Shown here: positions 44,623 through 53,509 of the stretch, piece by piece
Position numbering within the stretch: the stretch's first letter is position 1
How the letters are laid out: every line of letters begins with the position of its first letter
NCBI RefSeq assembly: GCF_003111685.1
Contig: NZ_CP022189.1
Span: 133,501 to 197,500 of the forward strand
DNA from: Alloyangia pacifica
GTDB taxonomy: Bacteria; Pseudomonadota; Alphaproteobacteria; Rhodobacterales; Rhodobacteraceae
Reading direction: 5' to 3'
Length of the DNA: 64,000 bases
Position numbers and translations under genes: made by a program
The notes under the pieces: generated by a model
The model's database searches: none
What the model was told of the DNA's origin: nothing
What the model saw: the letters and a program-made list of their open reading frames with translations, nothing else

Positions 44623-45077
44623 CGCAGTGGCGCCAAGGAGGGGTGGGCCGTGATCGTGGCGGCGTCGCACGCCGCCTGTCCGTCAGGAGTTTTGGCAGCG
44701 CTGGAAGCCGGCGGGCGGGGATTTAACCCGGCGAGGATGGCGCTGTTCACCTCGATCAGGGGGGAAAGTTTTGCTCTTCTGGACAGAACCTTGGCCGTAT
44801 GAAACTGGACAAATTCCGACAGGTAGAAAATCTGCGCGCGCAACTCCTGAGGCAGCTTGTTGCCGTGGTCGGCCACGTCCACCGCTAGGGCAGTCCAGAG
44901 CTTGCGGTTGTCATGTAAGGCGGCGACGAGTGCCGGATAGTGGCGCGGGCCGGCTTCGGCGGCGCTTTTTATGCGGTGAGTAACCCGCGCGATCAGGTCG
45001 TATTCGATGGCGCGATGGGTGCGGGTGCTGCTGTTCGATTGCGCGTAGGCGCGGCGAGCCATGAGATGTGCGTTCAT
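44619..45077 (-). CDS. flaF: Flagellin assembly/regulatory protein FlaF
   Basis: Needed for flagellin synthesis or secretion and works opposite FlbT in alphaproteobacteria. It is 152 residues. It has RRAYAQSNSSTRTHRAIEYD and RVTHRIKSA, then NRKLWTALAVDVADHGNKLP and QIFYLSEFVQFHTAKVL, typical of FlaF. The C-terminal 40 residues are extended. AAGGG lies 7 bp before the ATG at 45077. Confidence 0.92.
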   Translation of the reverse strand: MNAHLMARRAYAQSNSSTRTHRAIEYDLIARVTHRIKSAAEAGPRHYPALVAALHDNRKLWTALAVDVADHGNKLPQELRAQIFYLSEFVQFHTAKVLSRRAKLSPLIEVNSAILAGLNPRPPASSAAKTPDGQAACDAATITAHPSLAPLR

Positions 45078-45124
45078 GACGAAGCCCTTCATCCTTGATC
45101 CAGTGCCGTCCGTTCTGGCGAGGC

Positions 45125-45151
45125 TCCGGGGCCGATGGAATCGGCCCCGGA
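45125..45151 (-). terminator. Strong hairpin between fliC and flaF
   Basis: A perfect 12-bp stem (TCCGGGGCCGAT / ATCGGCCCCGGA) with a GGA loop, 9 bp after the fliC stop. It has no T-run on the minus strand. It may be a partial terminator or an mRNA-protecting hairpin that raises flagellin above flaF/flbT. Confidence 0.6.
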
Positions 45152-45160
45152 CAGGTCACG

Positions 45161-46471
45161 TCAGCGGAAGAGCGACAGGAGAGATTGCGGTGCCTGGTTG
45201 GCAATCGAAAGCGCTTGCACGCCAAGCTGCTGTTGCACCTGCAGAGCCTGCAGTCGCGCCGAGGCCTCTTCCATGTCGGCATCGACCAAGGTCCCGATCC
45301 CGGATTTCAGTGCATCGGTCAGGCCCGAGATAAAGGCGGTCTGAGTCTCGATCCTGCCCTGGGTGGAACCGAAGGCAGAGGCAGAGTCGATGGCGGTCTG
45401 GATCAGCGCCTCGATCTGGTCGAGTGCTGAATCCGCACCCGCTTGCGTGGTCACATCGATGTTGCTGAGCTGCTCGAGCTTGCCGCCGATGGTGTTGCCT
45501 TCGGAGGCATCGACCGAAGACAGCGTCACTGCAACCGTGTCCGTGGCGTCGGTAACGGCCGAGGTGAAGGTCAGCGTGTCACCCGTGACGGTGACATCGA
45601 CCACGTCGCTGTCGAGGTCATTGGCAGCCATGAAGCTCTTGAACGAGGCCTGCAGACCCTTGGCAACGTCAGTCGCGGTGTCGCCCTCGCGCGCGACATA
45701 GACGATGGACAGGGTCGATACCTCTGCGGCCGAGGGACCGGCGGCGGTGGTTGCGCGATAGTCTGCCTGGGTGAACTTCGAGCTGTCCGCGTCGGTGCCG
45801 AAGATGTTCAGCGTATAGGCCGTGCCGGCGGTGAATCCGCTGTTGGTGGTTCCGATGTCGATTGTGTCGGTCTGTGTGCCGTTCAGCGTCACGCTGTCGA
45901 CCGAAGCGGTGAGCGCGGTCGCGGCGACGGTGCCCGCGATCGCGGCGGCGCCGGTGCCGAGGTCCTGCTTGGTCACGCTGATGTCGGAGGCGGCGACGCC
46001 GGTGACCGAGCGATCAAGCGAGGCGAGCACGTTGATGCTGCCCGACCCGACGGTCTCATCGGTGTTCGAGAGCAAGTTCAGACCATTGAATTGCGCGGCG
46101 CTGACCACCGCTCCGATCTGACCGCGCAGCGCCTCAATGTCGGCCTGGATCTTGGCACGGTCGACGTTCTCTTCCTGGGCGGCGACGATCTTGCCCTTCA
46201 CATCGGTCAGTAGGTCGGTGACCGTTTCCGCCGCCTGGCGGGCGACGGCGACGGTGGACTGCCCGAGGTTGAGGCTGTCGGAAATTCCCTTGAAGCCTTT
46301 CACGTCGGCTTCCATGACCTTGGAGATGGCCCAGACGGCCGCATTGTCCTTGGCCGTGGCCACGCTCTTGCCGGTCGAGATCTCGCCCTGCGTGCTGGCG
46401 AGGTTCATGTTGATCGACTTGAGGGTCTGCAGCGCGACCATCGCGCCGTTGTTCGTCAGGATGCTAGACAT
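45161..46471 (-). CDS. fliC: Flagellin
   Basis: Filament subunit, 436 residues. The N-terminal D0/D1 helices are SSILTNNGAMVALQTLKSIN and MNLASTQGEISTGKSVATAK. The C-terminal ones are ARLQALQVQQQLGVQALSIA and NQAPQSLLSLFR. The Thr/Ala/Asp-rich middle is the exposed part. I chose the ATG at 46471 with AAGGACG upstream. It is the only flagellin here. A long structured leader and a CtrA-like box precede it. Confidence 0.95.
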   Translation of the reverse strand: MSSILTNNGAMVALQTLKSINMNLASTQGEISTGKSVATAKDNAAVWAISKVMEADVKGFKGISDSLNLGQSTVAVARQAAETVTDLLTDVKGKIVAAQEENVDRAKIQADIEALRGQIGAVVSAAQFNGLNLLSNTDETVGSGSINVLASLDRSVTGVAASDISVTKQDLGTGAAAIAGTVAATALTASVDSVTLNGTQTDTIDIGTTNSGFTAGTAYTLNIFGTDADSSKFTQADYRATTAAGPSAAEVSTLSIVYVAREGDTATDVAKGLQASFKSFMAANDLDSDVVDVTVTGDTLTFTSAVTDATDTVAVTLSSVDASEGNTIGGKLEQLSNIDVTTQAGADSALDQIEALIQTAIDSASAFGSTQGRIETQTAFISGLTDALKSGIGTLVDADMEEASARLQALQVQQQLGVQALSIANQAPQSLLSLFR

Positions 46472-46489
46472 CTTTTTCGTCCTTGAATG

Positions 46490-46630
46490 TGGCGCTTTGC
46501 GCCATTCCTGTCTCCGGTCCCGACCCCTTGTCCTGCAGGACACTTTTCCCTGGCGCTGATCTGCGCCACGGGGAGAGGGGCGAAACCTCTCGGGACGTCG
46601 TTCTGACGAAGCAGCCAGGAGCCCTGCTCC
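46490..46630 (-). promoter_or_regulatory. Flagellin mRNA leader with several inverted repeats
   Basis: Five perfect inverted repeats precede the flagellin start: TGGCGC-N3-GCGCCA (46490-46504), TGTCCTGCAGGACA (46529-46542), TGGCGC-N6-GCGCCA (46551-46568), GAGAGG-N7-CCTCTC (46573-46591) and GGAGC-N3-GCTCC (about 46618-46630). Two share the same arms. They probably fold in the 5' untranslated RNA, where FlbT is known to act in other alphaproteobacteria. The transcription start is not known. Confidence 0.6.
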
Positions 46631-46678
46631 CCTGCGCCATCCAGCTCTGGATGCCAGCTCACCCTAGAGAGGAAGATG

Positions 46679-46693
46679 TTAAGCCAAGCCTAA
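46679..46693 (-). promoter_or_regulatory. CtrA-like box upstream of fliC
   Basis: On the minus strand TTAG-N7-TTAAC, one mismatch from consensus, about 210 bp upstream of the flagellin ATG and upstream of the hairpin-rich leader. Confidence 0.5.
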
Positions 46694-46731
46694 GTCAGCC
46701 GCGAATTTGCCCCGGCTCGAGGCCTCAGTGT

Positions 46732-47106
46732 CTAAAGTTTCTTTTGAATGCGGCCCGCCGGCCCCGGGCCGATCCTCGTTTTGCGTCCGTTCGGGTCGTA
46801 GGTGTCCATCTGTCTCCCCAGCCGATGCCAGGTGCCAAGCCTGCCCTGCGCCGCGGCGAGCCCCTGCAGCGCCATCTCCAGCAGCCTCTGATTGCGACGC
46901 AGGGCTGCGAGAAGCCGAGGCGCCCGGTGCGGCAAGCACGATGGGTCCGCGGCATAGAGGTCAAGGCAGGCTTCCTTCCTGCGCGCAAGCTCGGAAAGCT
47001 GCGCGAGCTCGCCGGCGAGCAGCGCGCGCCGCTCGGCTTCGAGCACGGCCAGAAGCCGCGCCTCTGCCGGGTTGCCGGGCGTGGTGCGGCGGGAAGGGGC
47101 GGTCAC
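46732..47106 (-). CDS. flgN: FlgN-like flagellar export chaperone
   Basis: Probable chaperone for FlgK/FlgL. It is 124 residues from a GTG that overlaps the flgJ stop (GTGA). It is helical with a FlgN-like pattern: LLAVLEAERRALLAGELAQL then SELARRKEACLDLY, LAALRRNQRLLEMALQGLAA and the tail YDPNGRKTRI. The tail motif Y-x-P-x-G matches FlgN from other alphaproteobacteria as I recall it. A longer in-frame reading to 47457 is not supported. Confidence 0.8.
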   Translation of the reverse strand: MTAPSRRTTPGNPAEARLLAVLEAERRALLAGELAQLSELARRKEACLDLYAADPSCLPHRAPRLLAALRRNQRLLEMALQGLAAAQGRLGTWHRLGRQMDTYDPNGRKTRIGPGPAGRIQKKL

Positions 47107-47333
47107 GGCGCCCGCGGCGTCCGGCTGGGCTGGGTCGGCAGGAGGGCCACCCGGTCCGCGAGCCGATTGGCGTATTCGTCGCGCAGGAAGGAGGCGAACT
47201 GCGCCTCTCCTGCGCCGCCGCCGAAGAGGCCGCGCGTCTCGAAGGCCCCCGAGAATTGCAGCATCTGCGAGATAAACAGGCGGTTCAGCAGGCGGTTGGG
47301 TGCTGCGGTCGCCGGACCAGTCTGGTCTATCAT
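47103..47333 (-). CDS. flgJ: FlgJ rod-binding domain protein (no muramidase domain)
   Basis: A 76-residue protein consisting only of the FlgJ N-terminal rod-binding domain: RLFISQMLQFSGAFETRGLF, GGGAGEAQFASFLRDEYANR and LADRVALLP. AGGAG precedes the ATG at 47333. It lacks the C-terminal muramidase of enteric FlgJ, so the SLT protein at 32.1-32.9 kb presumably supplies that activity. Divergent from fliK with about 120 bp between. Confidence 0.88.
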   Translation of the reverse strand: MIDQTGPATAAPNRLLNRLFISQMLQFSGAFETRGLFGGGAGEAQFASFLRDEYANRLADRVALLPTQPSRTPRAP

Positions 47334-47455
47334 GGAATTGCTCCTGTCGATTCGTCGAAGCGCTCTCCACGATGCTTAAAATAGTCTCGGTAAAGGTATT
47401 CTTAGCGGGTCCCCGGATATCGTCTTCGAAGATCGGATGACCAGGGGTCGATAGC

Positions 47456-49519
47456 ATGTTCCCGATGCAGGCGATGCTTCCAAATCTGCAAGAACTGCGG
47501 TCCGCTGGTGCGATGCCCGGACAACAAGGTGACTCGCCGCCGCAGGGGAGCGTCCTTTCCGGTGACCCCCGGGCCGACTTTCAGGCGACCTTTCGCGACG
47601 TCGCGATGCCCGGGCGGCCGGATGCGCCGGCGGTCGAGGCGGGGGAACTGGAGGTCAGGAAAGGCGCCGCAGAGCGCGAAGATCCCGCGCCCCGCCCTGG
47701 GGACGAAGGGGGGGTGGGGCCAGAACTGTCCCCTCTTGACCGGGCGCTGGACGCGCTGCCCGACGCAGACGCTGTGCCCGGGGTGGTCAGTGTCCCGATC
47801 GAAAAGGTGAGGCAGGTCTTCGACACCGCCAAGCCGCAGGAGGTGCGCCGGGTCGGGACCGCCCCAATCCGGAGGAGGGAGACGGCAGAGGAGGCGGCGC
47901 TCCCCGAGGGCGCACCTCGAACCCGCGAGCGGTCCGCCGGGAGTGGTCAGGGTGCGCATCTGGCTGCGCCTCGGCAGGAGGCATCGGATATTTTGCTCGA
48001 CGTGCGCCCCGGCGTCGCCCGGTCTTCTGAGAGACACGCGATCAGGACACCTCGCGCCGCGCCGGAGGTTGGCAGAACGGAAGCCGTACCGTGGCTTGGT
48101 GTCGCTGCGGGGGTCGCCCCTGGCGCGCGTGACGACGTGACGAGTCCTGAATCCCGTTCTGCGGGCGTCGGTGCAGGCCATAGGCTCCCGCTCGAGGGGC
48201 AAGCCAGCTCGGGCGTTTCCCGATCCGAGGTCGGTCCGGTCTTAGACTGCGGAGAGGGCGTCCTGGCGTCCCAACGCTCCAACGTGCCTACGGGGCGCCC
48301 CATCGGGGCTCCGAGCGGCGCGAAAGGACGCTCGAAAGGACCGGGCGACGTCGTGTTGGCTGAGGTTGAAGGCGGGGCCGAGACAGAGCCAATGCTCGCG
48401 CCGCGGGTCAGAACCCGGACGCCCGAGCGTGCAGCGGTTGGCACCGCTGGCATGGTGTCCGGAGACCGGGAGACAGGGACGTTGCCGGACTCCCGGGCTC
48501 CGGCGGGCCTATCTCCGCACGCGGGTCCCGCGACGTCGGACCAATCCGGCCGGTCCTCGCGCCAGCCACGGCACCAGGCCGGGCCGGTCGCTCATGGGCA
48601 CGAGCCGCCCCGCCCTCCAATTGATCCGAGGGCCATCCCAACACGCAGCGCCGGGTCGAAACTGGAAATCAACGCTGCAGATGCGGCTCCGGCGCCGGAT
48701 GGCTTTCAAAGAAAGACATTTCCGCATGATGGGCGCCCCACAAGCCCACATGTCGCGTTACTCGCAGGGTTCCTGCCAAGGCCAGACACAGGACGAGAGG
48801 TAAGATCGGCGATCCCGAATGAGGAGACCTTAGCAAGGTCGCAGCGCCCCGAAAGTGCGCTGGGGGCCTCCGGCGCGCCGGGTCAGGTGGGCCTGGACAA
48901 GGCCCCCGTGTCCGGCTCCCGGCCTGCGACGGCCGCGGCGGGGTCTCCGACTTTCACGCTGGCATCGGCAGGGGGGATCGGGGTTTCGGACGGGAAACAG
49001 ACGCAGCTCGCATGGGAAGGCGATCCACGCGAGCCAGCTGTCGCCTCGCATTCGGGGGACTCGACGCAGGCCGTCATGGCGAAAGACGCGATATCGCCGC
49101 GGGAGCAGCTGTCGGCGGCCCGTGGGCAGCCGTTGCCGTCGCCGGTCCGGCAGCTCGCCGAAGCGATTGTCACCGGCAGCGGCGGTAAACTCGAAGTGCA
49201 GCTCGAGCCCGAGGAACTTGGCCGCGTGCGGTTCCACATGCAGATATCCGAGCACGGGGTCGCGCTGCAGGTGAGCGCGGATCGGCCGGATACCCTCGAC
49301 CTGTTGCGCCGGAACGCGGACCAGCTGGCGCGCTTGCTCACGGAGGCGGGATACCAGGGCAGCACTCTCAGTTTCTCCGGGCAGCGGCGCGGCGGCGCTT
49401 CGCAGGGGCGGTCGGGCAGGCCGGACCACCACGTCCCTGACGGGGCGGCGGCGCAAGGAGCGCCTCAGGCAAAGGCCCCTGTTCGCGTTGCGGCGGCGGG
49501 GCTCGACCTCAGGCTCTAG
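47456..49519 (+). CDS. fliK: Flagellar hook-length control protein FliK
   Basis: Molecular ruler and export-switch trigger. It is 687 residues. Residues 1 to about 550 are low-complexity (Gly, Pro, Arg, Ser, Ala rich), as usual for FliK. The conserved C-terminal domain is near 555-650: LAEAIVTGSGGKLEVQLEPE then ELGRVRFHMQISEHGVALQV, RPDTLDLLRRNADQLARLLT and YQGSTLSFSG. It is followed 15 bp later by flgD. A second in-frame ATG is three codons downstream. Confidence 0.92.
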   Translation: MFPMQAMLPNLQELRSAGAMPGQQGDSPPQGSVLSGDPRADFQATFRDVAMPGRPDAPAVEAGELEVRKGAAEREDPAPRPGDEGGVGPELSPLDRALDALPDADAVPGVVSVPIEKVRQVFDTAKPQEVRRVGTAPIRRRETAEEAALPEGAPRTRERSAGSGQGAHLAAPRQEASDILLDVRPGVARSSERHAIRTPRAAPEVGRTEAVPWLGVAAGVAPGARDDVTSPESRSAGVGAGHRLPLEGQASSGVSRSEVGPVLDCGEGVLASQRSNVPTGRPIGAPSGAKGRSKGPGDVVLAEVEGGAETEPMLAPRVRTRTPERAAVGTAGMVSGDRETGTLPDSRAPAGLSPHAGPATSDQSGRSSRQPRHQAGPVAHGHEPPRPPIDPRAIPTRSAGSKLEINAADAAPAPDGFQRKTFPHDGRPTSPHVALLAGFLPRPDTGREVRSAIPNEETLARSQRPESALGASGAPGQVGLDKAPVSGSRPATAAAGSPTFTLASAGGIGVSDGKQTQLAWEGDPREPAVASHSGDSTQAVMAKDAISPREQLSAARGQPLPSPVRQLAEAIVTGSGGKLEVQLEPEELGRVRFHMQISEHGVALQVSADRPDTLDLLRRNADQLARLLTEAGYQGSTLSFSGQRRGGASQGRSGRPDHHVPDGAAAQGAPQAKAPVRVAAAGLDLRL

Positions 49520-49534
49520 GCAAAGGAGACAGAC

Positions 49535-50203
49535 GTGGATATTTCAACGGCCGCTCAGACATCGGCGGGCGCGAAGAGCGCCGTGGCGATCGGGAGCAGC
49601 AGGTCAACGCTGACCAGCGACTTCGATACTTTCCTGAAAATGCTGACCACCCAGGCGCAGAACCAAGATCCTTTCAATCCGGTCGACGCCACCGAATACG
49701 CGTCGCAGCTCGCCAGCTTCTCGGCGGTGGAGCAGCAGGTGCTGACCAACGATTTGCTGACCGGCTTGACCGGACTCGCCAGCGACGGCGGATTCGAGCG
49801 GCTGGCCTCCTGGATCGGACTCGAGTCGCTGGTCGCGGGGACCACATATTTCGACGGCTCCGCGGTCGCCTTCGATGTCGATCTCCCAGAAGACGCGCAG
49901 AGCGCGATCCTCGTGCTGCGCGATTCGAGTGGCGCGGAGCGAAACCGGCTGTCGCTCACGCCGGGGAGCGACAGCTATCTCTGGGACGGGACGGACCTTG
50001 GCGGGGCGCCCCTGCCGGAGGGGCTTTATCATGCCGAGGTCGAGCTTTACCACGAAGGTGTGCTTGCCGAGACGCGTCCGGCGCAATCCTACATGCGCAT
50101 CGACGAGGTGCGGCGCGCAGAAGGCGGCTTTTTGCTTACGTTGCAGGGCGGCTGGCAGATCGAGGCGACCAAGGTCGCGGCGCTGCGCCGCCCGACCGAG
50201 TGA
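49535..50203 (+). CDS. flgD: Flagellar hook cap protein FlgD
   Basis: Scaffold for hook assembly. It is 222 residues. The N-terminal signature DFDTFLKMLTTQAQNQDPFN then PVDATEYASQLASFSAVEQQ is clear. The C-terminal half is an Ig/tudor-like domain. The start is GTG with AAAGGAG 7 bp upstream. It ends the flagellar cluster and converges on ubiB. Confidence 0.95.
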   Translation: MDISTAAQTSAGAKSAVAIGSSRSTLTSDFDTFLKMLTTQAQNQDPFNPVDATEYASQLASFSAVEQQVLTNDLLTGLTGLASDGGFERLASWIGLESLVAGTTYFDGSAVAFDVDLPEDAQSAILVLRDSSGAERNRLSLTPGSDSYLWDGTDLGGAPLPEGLYHAEVELYHEGVLAETRPAQSYMRIDEVRRAEGGFLLTLQGGWQIEATKVAALRRPTE

Positions 50204-50224
50204 CGGGCGGCGCAGGACGACAGA

Positions 50225-51757
50225 TCAGAAGATCGACAGGAGGACCAAGGTGATCCCGGCGCCGGAGAGCAGCCCGCCGATGCCCCAGCCGAGCCGCCGG
50301 GCCCATTTCGACTCGAGCTCGTCGGCGAGCCCCTGCGTCTGCCGGATCAGCGCCTCTTCGACGAGACCGGGCAGGCGCGGGCCAAAGCGGGCCATGACCC
50401 GCGCGGTCTTGGCAAAGTCGCGCAGCGCGGCGCGGGGGCCGATGGAGGTCTTGATGTATTGCTCAACCACAGGTCGCGCGACGCTCCAGATGTTCATATG
50501 AGGGTTGAGCGAGCGGGCCACTCCCTCGACCACCACCATCGTGCGCTGCAGCAGGATCAGCTCGGTCCGGGTCTCCATGCCAAAGCGTTCGGTCACTTCG
50601 AAGAGGTAGTTGAGCAAGCGGCCCATGGAAATGCGGGTCGAATCCATGCCGAAAATCGGCTCGCCTACGGCGCGCAGCGCGCGGGCGAATTCATCGACAT
50701 CCTGGTCGGCGGGAACGTAGCCAGCTTCGAAATGTACCTCGGCGACGCGGCGGTAATCGCGGCGGATGAAGCCGTAGAGAATCTCGGCGTAGACTCGGCG
50801 GGTGTACTCGTCGATATGGCCCATGATGCCGAAGTCATAGGCGATGATATCACCGTTCGGCGCCACCTTCAGGTTGCCCTGGTGCATGTCGGCGTGGAAG
50901 AATCCGTCGCGCAGCGCGTGGTTGAGGAAGAGCTGAAGAACACGTTCGCTGAGCGCCACCCTGTCGTGACCGGCGGCGTCGATGGCTGCATTGTCGCCGA
51001 GCGGCACGCCCTCGGCCCAGCTCATCGTCATCACCCGGCGGCCCGAGAGGCCCCAGACCACCTCGGGAAGCTGGAACCCCTCATCGTCCACGGTGTTGGC
51101 GGCGTACTCGCTGGCCGAAGCGCTTTCCAGTCGCAGGTCCAGCTCGCCCTTCACCACGCCCTCGAAATGGGCGATCACGTCGCGCGGGCGCAGCCGGCGC
51201 GAGGCCGGCGAAAGAAAGTTGATCGCATCGGCGGCGAGCCAGAAGGCATCGATATCCTTGCGGAAAGCCCGCTCGATCCCGGGCCGCAGCACCTTCACGG
51301 CGACGGTCTCGCCGGTCTCGGCGAGCCGCGCCTTGTGCACCTGCGCGATCGACGCGGCGGCGACGGGTGGGCTGAACTCGGAGAAGACCTCATCGACCTT
51401 CACACCGAGTTCGGTCTCGACCTGCGCCTTGGCAGCCTCGACCGGGAAGGGGGGCAGCTTGTCCTGCAGCACGCGCAGTTGGTTAGCGAGCTCTTCGCCG
51501 ACCACGTCCGGACGGGTCGAGAGCACCTGTCCGAACTTGATGTAAGCCGGGCCGAGCGCCGAGAGCGCGCGGGTCACCGGCGGCATCGCCGGGTCGCCCT
51601 CGTACCCCAACCACTTGAAGGGCCAGGCGAGGATGCGGGCGGCAGCGCGCAGAGCCGGCGGGGCCTCTACTGCGTCGAGCACCACGCCCATCGCGCCCGT
51701 GCGCTCGAAGGTGGCGCCGGTGCGCACCAGCCGCCAGATGTTGTGAGGACCCTTCAT
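50225..51757 (-). CDS. ubiB: Ubiquinone biosynthesis kinase-like protein UbiB
   Basis: Atypical kinase/ATPase of the ABC1/ADCK family required for ubiquinone synthesis. It is 510 residues. It has [20 protein letters not shown] (the KxGQ motif) near residue 70, [11 protein letters not shown] (the A-rich loop), [11 protein letters not shown], then [20 protein letters not shown] with DFGIMG. Two C-terminal membrane helices end the protein. It starts 1 bp after the ubiE stop. Confidence 0.96.
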   Translation of the reverse strand: MKGPHNIWRLVRTGATFERTGAMGVVLDAVEAPPALRAAARILAWPFKWLGYEGDPAMPPVTRALSALGPAYIKFGQVLSTRPDVVGEELANQLRVLQDKLPPFPVEAAKAQVETELGVKVDEVFSEFSPPVAAASIAQVHKARLAETGETVAVKVLRPGIERAFRKDIDAFWLAADAINFLSPASRRLRPRDVIAHFEGVVKGELDLRLESASASEYAANTVDDEGFQLPEVVWGLSGRRVMTMSWAEGVPLGDNAAIDAAGHDRVALSERVLQLFLNHALRDGFFHADMHQGNLKVAPNGDIIAYDFGIMGHIDEYTRRVYAEILYGFIRRDYRRVAEVHFEAGYVPADQDVDEFARALRAVGEPIFGMDSTRISMGRLLNYLFEVTERFGMETRTELILLQRTMVVVEGVARSLNPHMNIWSVARPVVEQYIKTSIGPRAALRDFAKTARVMARFGPRLPGLVEEALIRQTQGLADELESKWARRLGWGIGGLLSGAGITLVLLSIF

Positions 51758-51758
51758 G

Positions 51759-52511
51759 TCAGATCTTCCAGCCCGAATGCAGGCAGGCGATCCCCATGCT
51801 CAGGTTCCGGTACTTGGCGTTGGCGAAGCCCGCAGCCCGCAGCATTCCGAGGAAGGTTTCCTGATCGGGGAACTTGCGGATCGATTCCACCAGATACTGG
51901 TAGCTGTCGCGGTCGCCCGCGATCACCTGCCCCATGCGCGGGATCAGGTTGAAGGAATAGAGATCGTAGACCTTCTGCATCAGCTCGTTGGGGATCTGGC
52001 TGAACTCCAGCACCATGAGCCGTCCGCCCGGCTTCAGCACGCGGAAGGCCTCGTTCAGGGCCTCTTGCGGGCGGGTCACGTTCCGGATGCCGAAGGAGAT
52101 CGTGTAGACGTCAAAGGTGTTGTCGGCGAAGGGCAGGGCCATCGCGTCGCCGACCACCCAGTCGAGCTGCTCGGCCATGGCGCCCGCTTCGGCACGCTTG
52201 CGGCCCTCGACCAGCATCGGCTCGGTCAGGTCGCAGACCGTGGCATGGCCGTGGCCCGCGCGCTTGAGAAAGCGGAAGGAGATGTCGCCGGTGCCCCCCG
52301 CCACGTCGAGCAGCCTCGAGCCGGGGCGCGGTGCCAGCCAGTCCATCATCGCATCTTTCCAGACGCGGTGAATGCCGAAGGACATGGCGTCGTTCATCAC
52401 GTCGTATTTCGACGCGACCGAGCCGAAGACGCCGCGCACGCGGTCGGCCTTCTCTTCCTCAGGGATGTCGGTGAACCCGAAGTGGGTGGTTTTTCCGGTC
52501 TCTTTGGTCAT
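51759..52511 (-). CDS. ubiE: Ubiquinone/menaquinone C-methyltransferase UbiE
   Basis: SAM-dependent C-methyltransferase of quinone synthesis. It is 250 residues. It has [20 protein letters not shown] then [23 protein letters not shown] loop [16 protein letters not shown], and [20 protein letters not shown] then [14 protein letters not shown] chose the ATG at 52511; the frame stays open upstream across the divergent mutM start, which is not meaningful. It forms an operon with ubiB. Confidence 0.96.
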   Translation of the reverse strand: MTKETGKTTHFGFTDIPEEEKADRVRGVFGSVASKYDVMNDAMSFGIHRVWKDAMMDWLAPRPGSRLLDVAGGTGDISFRFLKRAGHGHATVCDLTEPMLVEGRKRAEAGAMAEQLDWVVGDAMALPFADNTFDVYTISFGIRNVTRPQEALNEAFRVLKPGGRLMVLEFSQIPNELMQKVYDLYSFNLIPRMGQVIAGDRDSYQYLVESIRKFPDQETFLGMLRAAGFANAKYRNLSMGIACLHSGWKI

Positions 52512-52592
52512 GGGCCTTGCCGTCCTGTGTCCGACACTCCTTATAGAGCCCGCGCGCCGCGCTGCAATGCGGCCCAGTGGAAAGGATCCGTG

Positions 52593-53444
52593 ATGCCCGA
52601 ACTTCCCGAGGTGGAAACCGTTCGTGCCGGGCTTGCCCCGGTGATGGAAAACGAGGTGATCGCCGAGGCCAAGGTAAACCGGCCCGATCTGCGCTGGCCC
52701 TTCCCCGAGCGTATGGCCGAGCGTCTGACCGGCGCGCGGGTGCTGCGGCTGCGACGGCGGTCGAAATATATCCTTGCCGATCTCGACACCGGCGAGACCC
52801 TTCTGATCCATCTCGGCATGTCGGGCCGAATGCTGGTCTCGGGCGATCCGCTGGGGCGCTTCGTGCATGACCATCCCGCGCCGGAAAAGCACGACCACGT
52901 GGTCTTTGAAATGGCCAGCGGCGCGCGGGTGACATTCAACGACCCGCGGCGTTTCGGGGCGATGGACCTGATGCAGACGGCGACCGCCGGGGCGCATCCT
53001 CTGCTCGCGGCGATCGGGCCGGAACCGCTGGGCAATGAATTCAGCGAATCCCATCTGGTGGCTGCCTTGAAGGGGCGCAGCATGCCGATCAAGACGGCGT
53101 TGCTGGACCAGAAGATTGTTGCCGGATTGGGGAATATCTATGTTTGCGAAGCCTTGTTCCGCGCGGGCATCCGTCCTTCACGCCGCGTCAACCAGATCTC
53201 GGAAAAGCGCATCTCGGCGCTCGTTCCGATCATCCGGCACGTGCTGACGGACGCCATTTCCGCGGGCGGCTCCTCGCTCAAAGATTTCCGGCAAGCCGAT
53301 GGAGAACTTGGATATTTTCAGCACAGCTTCGACGTCTACGGACGCGAAGGGCAGCCCTGCCGCGGGGACGGTTGCGCCAACATCATTCACAGAATCGTGC
53401 AATCCGGACGCTCTTCCTTCTACTGTCCGAGCTGCCAAAGATAA
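52593..53444 (+). CDS. mutM: Formamidopyrimidine-DNA glycosylase
   Basis: Removes 8-oxoguanine and FapyG with AP lyase activity. It is 283 residues. It begins [14 protein letters not shown] (catalytic Pro2 and Glu3). The beta-sheet domain has [20 protein letters not shown] and HLGMSGRM. The H2TH segment has [20 protein letters not shown]. The C-terminal zinc finger is visible ([20 protein letters not shown] then FYCPSCQR). Divergent from ubiE with about 80 bp between. Confidence 0.97.
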   Translation: MPELPEVETVRAGLAPVMENEVIAEAKVNRPDLRWPFPERMAERLTGARVLRLRRRSKYILADLDTGETLLIHLGMSGRMLVSGDPLGRFVHDHPAPEKHDHVVFEMASGARVTFNDPRRFGAMDLMQTATAGAHPLLAAIGPEPLGNEFSESHLVAALKGRSMPIKTALLDQKIVAGLGNIYVCEALFRAGIRPSRRVNQISEKRISALVPIIRHVLTDAISAGGSSLKDFRQADGELGYFQHSFDVYGREGQPCRGDGCANIIHRIVQSGRSSFYCPSCQR

Positions 53445-53509
53445 CTTGATTGCAGGGGGCAAGTTGGTAAGGCTGCGCGACAATGCCAACGGACGGGAGC
53501 CCGACAGTC

